From the NCBI GenBank assembly GCA_949128115.1, contig OX421963.1:39787979-39851978 (forward strand): a stretch of 64,000 nt of DNA, in the 5' to 3' direction. The stretch comes from Anaspis maculata (taxonomy: Eukaryota > Arthropoda > Insecta > Coleoptera > Scraptiidae). The first letter of the stretch is position 1. Every line of letters starts with the position of its first letter. The notes under the pieces are model-generated. The model was given only the letters and a program-made list of their open reading frames with translations, did not search any database and was not told the DNA's origin. Below are positions 37,134 to 48,700 of this stretch, one piece after another. Both the position numbers and the translations under genes were made by a program.

Positions 37134-37540
37134 GAAGAAATTAAGAAGTTGTACTCCTCCTCGAGGAATAAAACTAGAGCCTTAGAACTTTTTTTTGATA
37201 GATCGCTGATGTCCCAAAGGGTGGCCAATGGGCATTATTTTTTTTATCCATGCGTAGTTATCATTAATATTATCAAAAAACAGATATTTACTGTGCACTT
37301 CCAAGAAGTTGAACTCCTCCTCGGAGAATCAAGCTAGAGCCTTGGAACTTTTTCCGATGGATAGCTGATATTCCCAAGGATGGCCAATGGGCATTGTTTT
37401 TTTAATACATTCATAGTTATCATTAATATTATCACAAAACGAAGATTTCCTGTGCACTTCTAAGAAGTTGAACTCCTCCTCGGGGAATGAATCTAGAGCC
37501 CTGGAACTTTCTCCAATGGTAGCTCAGGCCCTCGTGGGTG
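37134..37540 (+). repeat. ~160-bp tandem repeat, about 2.5 units
   Basis: AAGAAGTTGAACTCCTCCTC, then CTAGAGCC, TTTTTCCGATGGATAG and GTGGCCAATGGGCA recur at about 37143, 37303 and 37464. A related unit is at 17265-17350 in block U1, so the two loci share a common source. Confidence 0.8.
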
Positions 37541-38000
37541 GCCAGTGGGCAGATTGGATTTCATGGTTGCGCCGTCATCTTGGCCGCCATATTGAAATTT
37601 CTTGCTAGTGGAACGATTTTCATGGAACTTGAAACTTACCCTTGTCACGTATGAATATTATAATTTTCGAGCTAAATTTCATGATTCCGCCGCCATGTTG
37701 GAATCTGTTATCAGTGAAGGGATTGTCATAAAACTTGGAACTTACTCTTATCTTGTAAAAACATTTTCACTTTCAAGGTGAATTTCATGATTCCGCTGCC
37801 ATCTTGGTCGCCATATTGAAATCTCTCATTTGGAGGGATTGTCATGGAACTTGGAACTCACTCTTGTCTTGTATAAACATTCTTATTTTTAAGCTGAATT
37901 TCATGATTTGGCCGCCGTATTGAAATTTCCCATTAGTGGAACGATTGTCATGAAACGTGAAACTTACTCTTGTCTCGTATGAACATTCAATTTTCAAGAC
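37541..38000 (+). repeat. Repeat block U2 with ~120-bp units
   Basis: Four degenerate units with GCCATCTTGGCCGCCATATT and TGGAACGATTTTCATG start near 37559, 37682, 37790 and 37907. They match U1 at 16300-17690. Confidence 0.75.
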
Positions 38001-39481
38001 CTGGCGCTATTGAGACTCACGCACGTGAGGGCATATTCACTTGTTTTTAATAGGCCCGGACAGGTCCTATTGCTTGGTAATGTTTTTTCACCTATGGTTA
38101 ATTTTTTGGGAGTTACATTCTTGGCTTCTTTATTCAAAGAAACGGGCACTTGTTACTGTTCGTTTTTCTTTGCAATACGGACATTCAAAAAGACAAAAAG
38201 TCCACACAAAAGCTTTGGAAAAACTTCCTATGAGTTTACAATATCAAGGGCTATCTTTTGAAGACTGAAAACAATACTAAATGTAATTGATTGTCTTTGG
38301 TAGATGAGTACTATGATATTGCTGATGATATCGCAATTTTGCTGTTGGATAGTTTTTTGGAGACGGTAGGTACCTCTACCAGATTTTGATTTTAGCACAT
38401 ATTGGAGTAGGTAAGGCAACGCCATTAATTTGATAATAATAATTATATGAGACATGATGATTGATGTTGATCAGAAACTAGGACTATTCCACCTTCTTCG
38501 ATTCTATATGGCATCAGACATGATTCTGGAAGCTTTTCAGTGAAGCAAAAAGGTTCAAAGAATGGAATATAGAACAACAAGCGCAATAGGTACTTTCATG
38601 GGATGTTTCAAATTTTCAATTTTTCATGTTCCACTAGCACACACGTGCTTACCAAAACCGCAATTCTAACATTCAGCCTCTTTTCATTCGTGAAATGTTG
38701 TTTGCTAGCAATCTTGCCACTAACTTGCTCATTATAAAGATTGGTAGGTACCTGACTAAAGGTAACTAAAATATGTTGGATAGGACTTACTACAAAATGT
38801 TACCTGAATGGTGGTGAGATGGCTTAGCTGGCTATATTGTGATCGGCGCGCGGCTGCATGGCGGCTTAAATCAAAGAAAAAATTTCAAAATCGATTTCGG
38901 TCAATACTGCTCATGATATTTGGATTCCGAAGAATAATTTGTGTTCTATACTTTCGGGAAAATCAACTGATAACCTGATTTTTTGAAAAAAATCAAAAAT
39001 TGATTGAGAAATGAAAAAAAATCGAAAAAAATTATTTTCAAAGATGTATCAGCCAGCAGAAAAGACTTAATTTTTAGCATACAACACGAATGTGGCGTGG
39101 GAAACCACTTTCCACGCCATCTAGCGGTCCAGAAACACTATTTTATCGTCCACTTTCGCCTCAACCGTGAAGTTTCACCCCCGTAGTCAGGGTGGCAGCC
39201 CCTTCTAAAATTTTAAATAATAATTGGGGTTGAGTAATACATAATTTCAAAGCTGGTTCAATTGTCTTTATAGCGGTGGTAATTTTTTTTTGATTCGATG
39301 CAAATTTTTCAAGATAATGCTGATTTCAGTGTTTTCGGAGGGTGACAGCACCTTCTAGGAGGCTGGCTCGTAGTTGCCGAACCCATGATGCGGCTTATGC
39401 CCGTTCTAGTAAACATATTACAAACAAGTGAGGTCAAGTGCCCGAAAATTTGTCTGTTTCGTTTTCGTTGGGCCACCTGTA

Positions 39482-40014
39482 TATACATTTATACCGGGTG
39501 ATCATTCGAAAACTATCCACCTGCAATGACTCCCGATTCCCAGTCAATATTTCTTCGAGCCGAAACAGGTCGATTTTTATATCGAGGGCTCGATCGAGGG
39601 GGGCATTTAAAACATACATTGGGTTTCTATCTTCAGCCCCCACGACCCCACTCACCCTAACTTTGAAATTTCAAATGACACTTGGAGTTCCTTAAAACTT
39701 CATGGTGAAGCGTTCGATCTAATTTTTAATGATAGATCTGAATACAGTTTTTGACAAGTTTTCCAACGAGCCCCCAGCCCCCAAGCCATAAGGTGCGATT
39801 TAAAAAAAATACTAATTAAGGGTGGCTAGGGGTCAAGAGGTTGACGGTAGATCATAGCACAGGTCATGGAAAAACGGCTTGCCCTTTGTTCGAGCGTTTT
39901 TAAGGATAAAGATATGGTAAAAAATCATGAATTTTATTCCAGACTTTTGAATAACTCTGTATAAGGGAAAAATATGTTAAATAATGCTTGTAAACACGCA
40001 TGGGCAAAATCAAA
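39482..40014. other. Spacer with one MITE-like terminus
   Basis: TA-CCGGGTGATCATTCG at 39490 looks like the end of a TA-target element, but its partner was not found. No gene seen. Confidence 0.3.
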
Positions 40015-40570
40015 AAATATTTTTTGGTATACGCTCTCCAAAATGGTTACTTTGCGAATTGTTTTGAGTACGCAAAATACGTCTTTAGCAGACTAGTCCT
40101 TCAAAGGTAACTATAGGCAACACTTTAGAGGACTGAATTATTTGTTTATTGGAATATGCCATCCAACATCTTCATTCACAATATTCACACCATTTTCCTT
40201 TTTCCATTCGATGAATATCTAAATCATATTCTCGCTCATATTGCGTGCAAGACTTTGCTGGAAGAAAATCTAAGACAATGTTCTTTGCTTTTTCCAAAAT
40301 ATCTATTGGAACGTCATCCTTTTTTTTTGTTCGATTTGAAAACTAAACATAATAAAATAGGTTGCCATAACACAACAATTCAGCCAGCGTGATTATGAGT
40401 GAAAATTCATGTGAATTTGGAGAGCTTATACCCAAAAACGTTGTATGCAACACGTACACGAAATGCTTGAGCGGACTCATCTGCCCTTAGGGACTCGGCT
40501 TCCACCTCGTCTGTAAGCAAGCGGATTCGTCCGCTAAAGATTTATTTTGCGTACTTGTTACATAAAATAC
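40015..40570. repeat. Repeat G, copy 1 (inverted-repeat element)
   Basis: GCGAATTGTTTTGAGTACGC and AAATACGTCTTTAGC at the left, and AGAGCTTATACC, AAACGTTGTATGCAACACGT and GCGGACTCATC at the right, all recur in copy 2 (56185-56600). The left and right ends are inverted relative to each other (GGTATACGCTCTCC and GAGAGCTTATACC). Confidence 0.6.
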
Positions 40571-40599
40571 TATTATTCAAAATTTGATTTTCTTCGAGA

Positions 40600-40750
40600 T
40601 TTTTTTGGATTTTGGAAATGTCTATTGGCTCAAACCAGAGTACCTCCTTGTAGCTTTCGAAATACACCTCGATGGTGAATTTCTGTCAAGGAACAAACCC
40701 ACTGGGATTGATTCCGCAACGCCTTATTTCACCAATTCAACTCTATTCAT
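40600..40750 (+). repeat. Repeat W, solo copy
   Basis: GATTTTGGAAATGTCTATTGG, CTTGTAGCTTTCGAAA and CCGCAACGCCTTATTTCACC match the W blocks at 23260-23410 and 46335-46484. Confidence 0.7.
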
Positions 40751-42378
40751 AGAGTCTCCATTCATAAGAATTTATTCGATCACACGATAAAAAGTTCTGA
40801 TATACCTCTATTCTCCTCTTCTGAATAATTATTATTGCATTTCGCTGAGTCAGAAAAGTTTTCCATTAGGTTTTTTCAGTTTTCTTTGTTCTTTACTCCA
40901 GTCGTTCGTGCTCAATTTGATTTCTATGCGATGAAGACAAAGGTGGCCAATCCATGCTTTACTACAGACTTTCATAATATGTGATCTGATCCTCCAAAAC
41001 TTTAGCGACGATGTTGGTCGGGCGAGAAAATCTAATAATTATAATCATCAACTGAAAATGAAGAAAAAATGTTTTCCTTGAAAAAGTTTTTTCTTCGTGA
41101 AGGGATGATTTAATTGAAAATAACGCTGGCTCGCTCCACACGGTTTGCGAATCTAAGTCCTCTCAAGCTTTTAAGTGAGTCGATAGAGATTTTTCTAAGG
41201 CTTCGGCTTGATTAAGAAAAACACTCGAGTTAAGAAAACGTTATTTATAATTATCATTAATATGTACGTAATAAAAATGTATAATATAAGTAATTATAAA
41301 TGTATAAGGCACATCAAATGGCACAAAATAATTAGTAGGAACCATAAAACTTAAAAATCGAAACTTAATAAATTCTATACTTACAAAAAGGCGATGCTTA
41401 GCAAATTTCTAACTTTCGTAAAGGCACCAGTATACCTAATAGGTAATGGTAACCAAATTTGTTAATAAAAAAGTATTTTGCTGAACTGGAGCTGGTTGCT
41501 TTTCTTTATCCATGTATTGCATTTAGGTGAAAAAAAACTAAAGGATTGCATGTGACGTAAACGGTAAGGGCCTACCTTTGTTCAGCTTTTTTCGATAGGC
41601 ACAAATATTTTACGAAACGCCATGAAATAGGGAGTTTCTAATTTCTTTCCTTTAAATTAAAATAATTGAATAGACTTGAAGCCATTTCATTGTGACTTTG
41701 CAATTTGACTGTTTGCTTGTTTTTACTTTATCTATGCAGTTGCAGTTCGTATGTTTTGCTGCATAAAAAATATTTCGTTGAAATAGATGGATAGGAAGGT
41801 ACATCATGCGTAGGCACCAACAGCGAAGGTCAATTTCTTTTTTCAACTAATGGCAAACTGGATGCAGAAAAGCACTAAACCGACCAAAGTAACGTGCAGT
41901 CAAAAAATAAATTATTCTTCAGACTTACGTCTGCGGGTGTATGTTTAGGCAGGCAAATAGGCGCAAGTTCAAAAGTTCGTGATTTAGAATCGCTCTTCAA
42001 CTTTACGATAAAATAATTTTTGATTGCACATTACATTATACAGCACAAACTGAACAGGACTGTTAGATTCATTTTCGGATTGGTGAGACTTGGCTTCAAA
42101 CGCTCCATCCCCAGCAACTAAAAGTCTTTTTTAATCAAAAAGAACACGTCCGGTGCGGTTAATCCTCCGAACCACATCCGTAAAAAATGCCACTAATTAT
42201 AAGCCTAAGCCAACAACGTTTTGGATTTAGTTACAAACGTTTCTCTGATTCTTTTAGATTGATGACGGTGCGGGATGACGCAATAAATTGTCGCATACTA
42301 AAACACCTGCGGTTTGTCCTCATCGCTGCAAGGTTCTTTGTTGAAAACGCGGCATTTTCCCCAATTTAACAATAATAA
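40751..42378. other. Downstream flank of the COLGALT gene, no other gene
   Basis: It should contain the 3' UTR of the minus-strand gene, which ends at 42379. I could not choose a polyadenylation signal with confidence. No repeat copy is obvious. Confidence 0.35.
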
Positions 42379-42742
42379 TTAAAGATCCTCTCTCTCCAAC
42401 ACTCCCTTGACGACCTTAGAGTCCTCGGTGTCACTGATGTACCCCTGCTCGCCAGTGTAGTGCGTGGGGTAAACTAGCAGCGGGGCTGCTGACAACGCCA
42501 TTAAATCCCTCTGGGGAAAATGGCCTTTCCAGGTAGCCTGAGGGTGTTTATCAAACAATATCGGTAAATATTCATCAACAGGAACGAGCCTGGATAGAGG
42601 GTCTGCCTGCAGGAGCTTCCTGGCCCCTTGACGGCTGAGGGCATAGCCCAAGGTCCAGTACGAGTATCCAGCTTCGACGAGGAGATTAGACCCTTCGACG
42701 TATGGTTCGTCGTTTTCCTGCAGGCGTTTGCGGCCGAAATAC
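42379..42742 (-). CDS. COLGALT: COLGALT terminal exon
   Basis: 364 nt ending in TAA at 42379-42381. The acceptor is CTTTTCAG before 42742. It encodes YFGRKRLQ, the [11 protein letters not shown] segment, [30 protein letters not shown] and a short tail ending EREDL. The tail is shorter than in vertebrate members, which have a longer stretch between DTE and the terminal retrieval motif. Confidence 0.95.
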
Positions 42743-45700
42743 CTGAAAAGCAGAGACATGCACTGAATCCAATTATTCAACTCCTTTATAAACAGCAATA
42801 TTGTGTCTGATACCGACCGTTACCGAGCACAATAGATTTATACCCTGTAAGTTCTACGTATGCAGTGTTATTTCAGCCTGCTAATTTAGCATTTTGTGTT
42901 CTATACAGTACCAACCAAGGTATAGTTTATGTTTTCAAATCTGGATTGCCTCAAGCCCCAAGCTCAGCTTTTGCAAGTGTGCGATACCAACTGTATCGAA
43001 TATCCTTTTGCAGACCTTCCTTCAACTTTTCAGTTCAGTTATTAGTAAATGAAGCAGACTTTCATTACCCTTGAGGGAACGTATCTGGCCGCCCTATTTT
43101 AGACGTTTGTTCCAAGTATTGCATGTAGTATGGTATCTATTATGAAATTGTCAGCTAGCGTGGGGTTTGAATATCATGATGCTGAATCGCTGAATACCCC
43201 AATCCTGGCCACTTAGATTCCCTGGCTTCACGGTTTTAGATTACACATGTATGGGATCACATGACGCAATTAGTTTATAATTTTGAAAGTTCACAAACAT
43301 CAAGGATCGGGGAATTTAGGAACCGAGAGCGCGGGGAGCGTCAACTTCTAATGATTAAATGCATACCGGGTGTCCGAGTGAAAACTTTCACTGAGAAAAT
43401 TTCGACAATTTTCAAGATAACTAACTAGTAAATTTCAATTCGACACTGTTGATCAGCAACGTGGGAGATGTAAGTGAAGCCTGATGCGAAATCTTGTAGA
43501 AAAATGTCATGAAATTTTTTTGAACGCATCGCGATCGATGTGGCTGGTCCGTTCCCCACAACAGAAGATGGCAACAAATACATCCTGGTTGCCATGGACT
43601 ACTTCAGCAAGTGGCCAAAAGCGTACGCCCTACCCAACCAAGAGGCTTCTACCGTGGCGAGTGTGCTGGTGGACAATCTGATCAGCCGTTTCGGAAGTAT
43701 TTATATCCCATACACTTTCTATTTTCAGCAGAATGACTTTAAAGGGCAAAAATAAAGTGACGAGCTGGATCGCTGAGAGAATACGGCCGATGACCGCTGA
43801 TAGTTTCTCTGCAAAACTTTGCAGGTGCCATCAGCCGTAGCCGGAGCCCTCCAGCTTGTCACTTTATTTTTGCTCCAAAAAGTCATTCTACTGAAAATAG
43901 AAAGTGTATGGGATATACCTCTGGAATTACACTCAGACCAGAGACGGAACTTCAAATTCAACGTGTTTCATGGTATCTGTACCCTACCCGGGATCAAGAA
44001 GACCAGGACGACGCCCCTTCATACACAGTCTGACGGAATCGTTGAATGGTTCAACAGAACGATGGAGCAGCACCTGTCAAAGGTCGTCGATGAGTATCAG
44101 CGAGACTGGATCGTCATCTGCCGATATTCCTGATGGCATATCGCGCTGCCATTCACGACACCACGGGAGAAACACCGGCACGTGTTCTCGGTCGAGAGGT
44201 CCGCCTCCGCTGCGATTTACAATTTGGCACACCAGAGAATGATCCCAAGAACATTCCCGATTACGTCGACGACCTGAGGCAAAGGATGTGCGACATCCAC
44301 GAGTTGGTTCGGAAACGGATTCGAATCGCCACCGACCGAATGAAGACTTACGAATTGAGAGCTAGCTCCACGAGATTTTAAGCGGGTGACCTGGTCTGGC
44401 TGTACAACGCTCAACGCAAGAAAGGGAGGTCTCCGAAGTTGCATCCGCCGTGGGCAGGACCGTACAGGGTAGTCAAGAGGATTCATGACGTCGTGTACAG
44501 AATCCAGCGAGCTCCGAGGGCCAGGATGAAAGTTGTCTTCCTTGATAGTCTTGCACGTTACTCCAAGAGTAACGATGAGCCTATTCGGGACGAACAGGCT
44601 CAAGAGGGAGGCAGTGTTACGGATAAGGAGCCTCACGTGCATTTGAGAGAAAACGTGGTCCTTCTAGACCGTTCAATCGCAGCGTTACGAGTTGCGAAGC
44701 TCTGGTGCTTTCGAGAGCATATGCGTAGGATCTGCCCCGTTCGAAATTGCATGGGAGATATCAACAGGCGGGTAAGATACATCAGACCAATTGGTGAAGG
44801 CACCGCTTCGAGAGCACGTTGGTAATGCACGCGAAAAGTGTAGGATTGTTTGAAAGTCGCCTCCAAGCCACGTGCCGCGATCGATGTCGAATTTGCCGGA
44901 GAACCGGTGGAAGGTTCCAAAATAACAGTTAGAGATATATAAGCACCGATAGGATCGACTGATGGACCAGTTTTAAATGCAGAGCGATAACAACTAGAAG
45001 TGTATTGGCGATATACCGAAGCGCGAATAATTATTGATGACGTGTCTTTATGATAGTACGCAGTAGTAAACAGTGTGTGTTTTAAACGGTCGTCTTAATT
45101 ATATACGAATTCAAACGCGAAATACCTAACAATAATGACGTCCTAATGATGTCCTATATTTTATTTTTTTTTCATAGCAATGCTTCTTGCAAGTACAAGG
45201 AACGTAAATAGAATTCCAATAATTTCGTAATCAAGATTTCGTAATGCTTTCCAAAAATTGCTATTGAGAAATAGTTTTTCAAAATTTCACATTGGACATA
45301 AAGTACCCTGAATTTCGATTACATTGTGTATTACGTCAGTGCTCATACACAACAAATTGAAACGACAACTGCTTTGATCTCCAACCAAGCAATTATCTGG
45401 TTAATGACATTTAGCAATGAAAATATGGGATTAGGCTAAATCTCTGTGTAAAGCACTTTTATCTTTTTCTCTGCTAGATGCTCACGTTTCCATCAATTTT
45501 CAAATCCCCCACTTATTACTTGAAGATTTCAAACAGTGTATAAACGAAGTTCTGGGATATTGAACGATCAGAGTAAAAAACTCTTGAGTGGAAGGTCCCA
45601 CAAACCTTTGCGGGTTTTTTATAGAAAGTAATTACTTTCTCAAGAAAAAGGAATCGGACACTATTCGACCAATTAAAAAAAAGACGATAATCGATACGTC

Positions 45701-48700
45701 ATGTTAATTAAAATTTGTGCAGTTCGCTGGTAAGTGGTTTGATTATAATTTTCGAGGCCGTTGCATCGAGCCAGGGCAGCAGCTTCAAGAAGAGAAAGAG
45801 AATCCTCAAGGAAAAGGAGCTTGAAATAAATTTGGAAAGTCTGTGCAGTTTCTGGCAAATCGCTCACTATGGCTTATTGGAATCTCATGTTGGACGTGAG
45901 ATTTTGATTTTTACTCATAACCACTCTACGGTAACTATGTAGTTCATCACATACTATGTAATGGTGACCCTACATTGAGCATCAAATGCTGCAGCTTTTC
46001 TAGCTGCTGAGATCTCATTGGTCACATGTTGGTCATTGACAGCAATTTCAGGCGTGAGTTCCAATCAGAACTCGGCAGCAAAAAAAGCTGCAGTAGTTGA
46101 TGCTCAATGTAAGGCGTAAGAGAGCGAGAAGTGACGAATTACCTACTCCGCGGGAGAATGAAGGAATGGTAGCTCAAGGACGGAGTTATATTGGTGAAAT
46201 AAGCGTTGCGAAATCAATGCCTGTGGGTTTATCCATTGACAGAATCTCACCCTTTAGGTCTCTTTCGAAAGCTACAAGGATGTACTTTGGTTTGAGCCCA
46301 TTGGCATTTCCAAAATCGAATAAATATTTGTTTGATTTTTAGATTTTGGAAATGCCAATGGGCTCAAACCAAAGTACATCCTTGTAGCTTTCGAAAGAGA
46401 CCTAAAAGGTGAAATTCTGTCAAGGGATAAACCCACAGGGATTGATTCTGCAATGCTTATTTTACCAATTCAACTCCGTCCTTGAAAACTCTTTTAGAAT
46501 AATGCATCTAACCAAACAATGAATGAACCAAGTTTCAGAATTTTGATTCATTCACTTAGAATTACTTCGCTGGAATTACCCTGTATACTAAATTCAGTAC
46601 TTATAAAAGTTCAGTGCACATTCAGTGGTTGATAAAATTTACTGATTAGTCAGTCACAAACAGTTCCCCAAAGTAACTTTGTATAACGAGAATAAAAAGC
46701 AGCTCTTCAATAATAAACGTTGACTAATGCTTTTTTTTATACTTGTTTCATATTCTTGATCTTGAGTGGATTCCATTTATCACTCTGGACTCGCAATGCG
46801 ATACTTTTGAGGCACCTGTATAATTACGATAACAATAATAATTTATCAATTTCATTTTTGAAATACGCCGAAACAAGTTTCTTCCTATCAAAAGAAATGT
46901 ACCAACTTAATTAGGTCCTGCACACTCATGAGATTGATGACCACCTCGACAGCATCATCACCAAAAGTTATAGCAAATGTACTCGGATAACTACCCGACA
47001 TTTCCAGCTAGAAAGGAGGGTCGATATATTGCAGTCCACCGTATGAGAATGTTAGAGATGTTGTATCACCCAGCATCCGGTACGCACCCTTCCGTTCCTT
47101 GACATCTAGATTCTAGATGCAGAGTCTTTAAAATATTGTGACATAGTGGCGTGGTTAAGAACTAATTAAGATACGTTTCAATTAGCCCACTCGGGAGAAT
47201 TTATGTATTCTGTAGTAGCGGGAGAGACAAGATATGAAATTGCCGACACCGCAGGCAATGATGGGACAATTAGCAAAACGCTTATCATTATTATCGTACT
47301 TTCGACATAAGAGGATGTAGCATACGGTGTTGGTTCGTAGAACTGTTACGCAGGAAATAGTATATTACGAAACAAGCAACGAAAGTTATAGTTTTCGCAT
47401 GAGTGATAAAATTACGCACGAGCACTAGCGAGCCTCGGACTATTTTCTGGCTTTTCCCTGTCCAACATGTGCACATTATCGACCTTTGAGTAGAGTGACT
47501 TCTCCGGATTACATTTTTCGCACTCAATTATTGCATTGAGCGTCAGTGGTAGCAGGCCCTGACAGCGAAAATGGGCCGAGCGAAAACTGGCCGAGCGAAA
47601 ATAGGCCGACGTTAAAAAATAAGTGATTAAAAAAGTGTTTTAATTATTTTTCTTTATTATGAAATTTCTAAGATGATGTGAGGTTCAAGTCCGAAGCCCG
47701 CAAGATTTGCATGGTAGGGGCCCAGGGCCCAGTGGACCAACCCGCCTCTGCGTAGATACTGGAAGTAACTTTTTTTTGGATGGTGGTAGGGAAATACGAA
47801 TTTGTCACATATTTGGGGTAGGTATTATAATAATTGTTCACCAAAAGACCGCAGTTGTACTCACATGATTACAAAATCTCAAAAAAATCCCAACTGTGGC
47901 GCAAAAGTCGGTTTACAGAGTGTATTAGTGATGTTGCGGCAAACTTCAGGAAATGATTTATTCACATTATACAGAGCACATGTGATAAGGCGTCAGCATC
48001 AAGCATGGCGTTAGCATGGTATCATTCATGCCAACAGAAAACATTTCTTCCAAGGCTTACTCTGATGAAAAAAGCCGTGGAAATGATTATATCTGCAGGG
48101 TGTCTCACTTTTAACCGATTGAACTTTGAGAAAAGATATTTCTAGTCCTCCTGATTCAGAAAAAAATAACATATATGCATTTCAATCGATTCCAAAAAAA
48201 GGTGTTGAAGTTCACAAAAAAGGCATTTTGTATAACTTCGAGGCGAAGGCTTTGAATCAAGCAAAATTTTGTAGTTATGCCTAGCCGATAAATATATTTG
48301 GTAATATTTTGGAAACACTTTCGATTTCGAAAGGCTTCCCCAATGGCATGCAAGAAGGAAAAAAGACTATCGAATGATGAAACAAAATAGGAAGCATTTC
48401 ATTGAAAAAAAAAACAATGACTTTTTGGCACTTGAAAATTTGCGAAGTTCGAAAAAAAAGTGCATTCACTGTACCTACTACTAAATCTAAACTTTTTTGT
48501 TATGAAGTTATCCATCTTCTATTCGACTATCGTTATGCCAAATTTCATTTCTTAAATTCGAAAAACGAGGCTCTACGATTTTTCAAAATGAACCTCGAAA
48601 TTACTAAAATTTTTCAATTTTTAATTTTAGCTGGTAGCGCTGCCACAAACTGAAGGAACAAAGATATACACTCATAATAGGGTTTGGAAAGCTGAACAAA

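Larger units (their letters stand above)
36986..39479. mobile_element. 2.5-kb composite with 42-bp inverted ends and TA target site
   Basis: Left end CAAGGTGGCCCATTGAAAAC and right end (inverted) CAGGTGGCCCAACGAAAAC continue with CGAAACAGACA and TTTTCGGGC. TA lies on each side (36984-36985, 39480-39481). The interior holds a (GTCC)n run, a 160-bp tandem repeat, the U2 block and about 1.4 kb of unrelated AT-rich DNA. No transposase frame was seen. It fits a Tc1/mariner-type non-autonomous element that has picked up satellite-like DNA. Confidence 0.6.

Noticed and set aside
47660..47700. GGTTCAAGTCC resembling a tRNA B box
   Set aside because: No A box at the right distance and no cloverleaf pairing.
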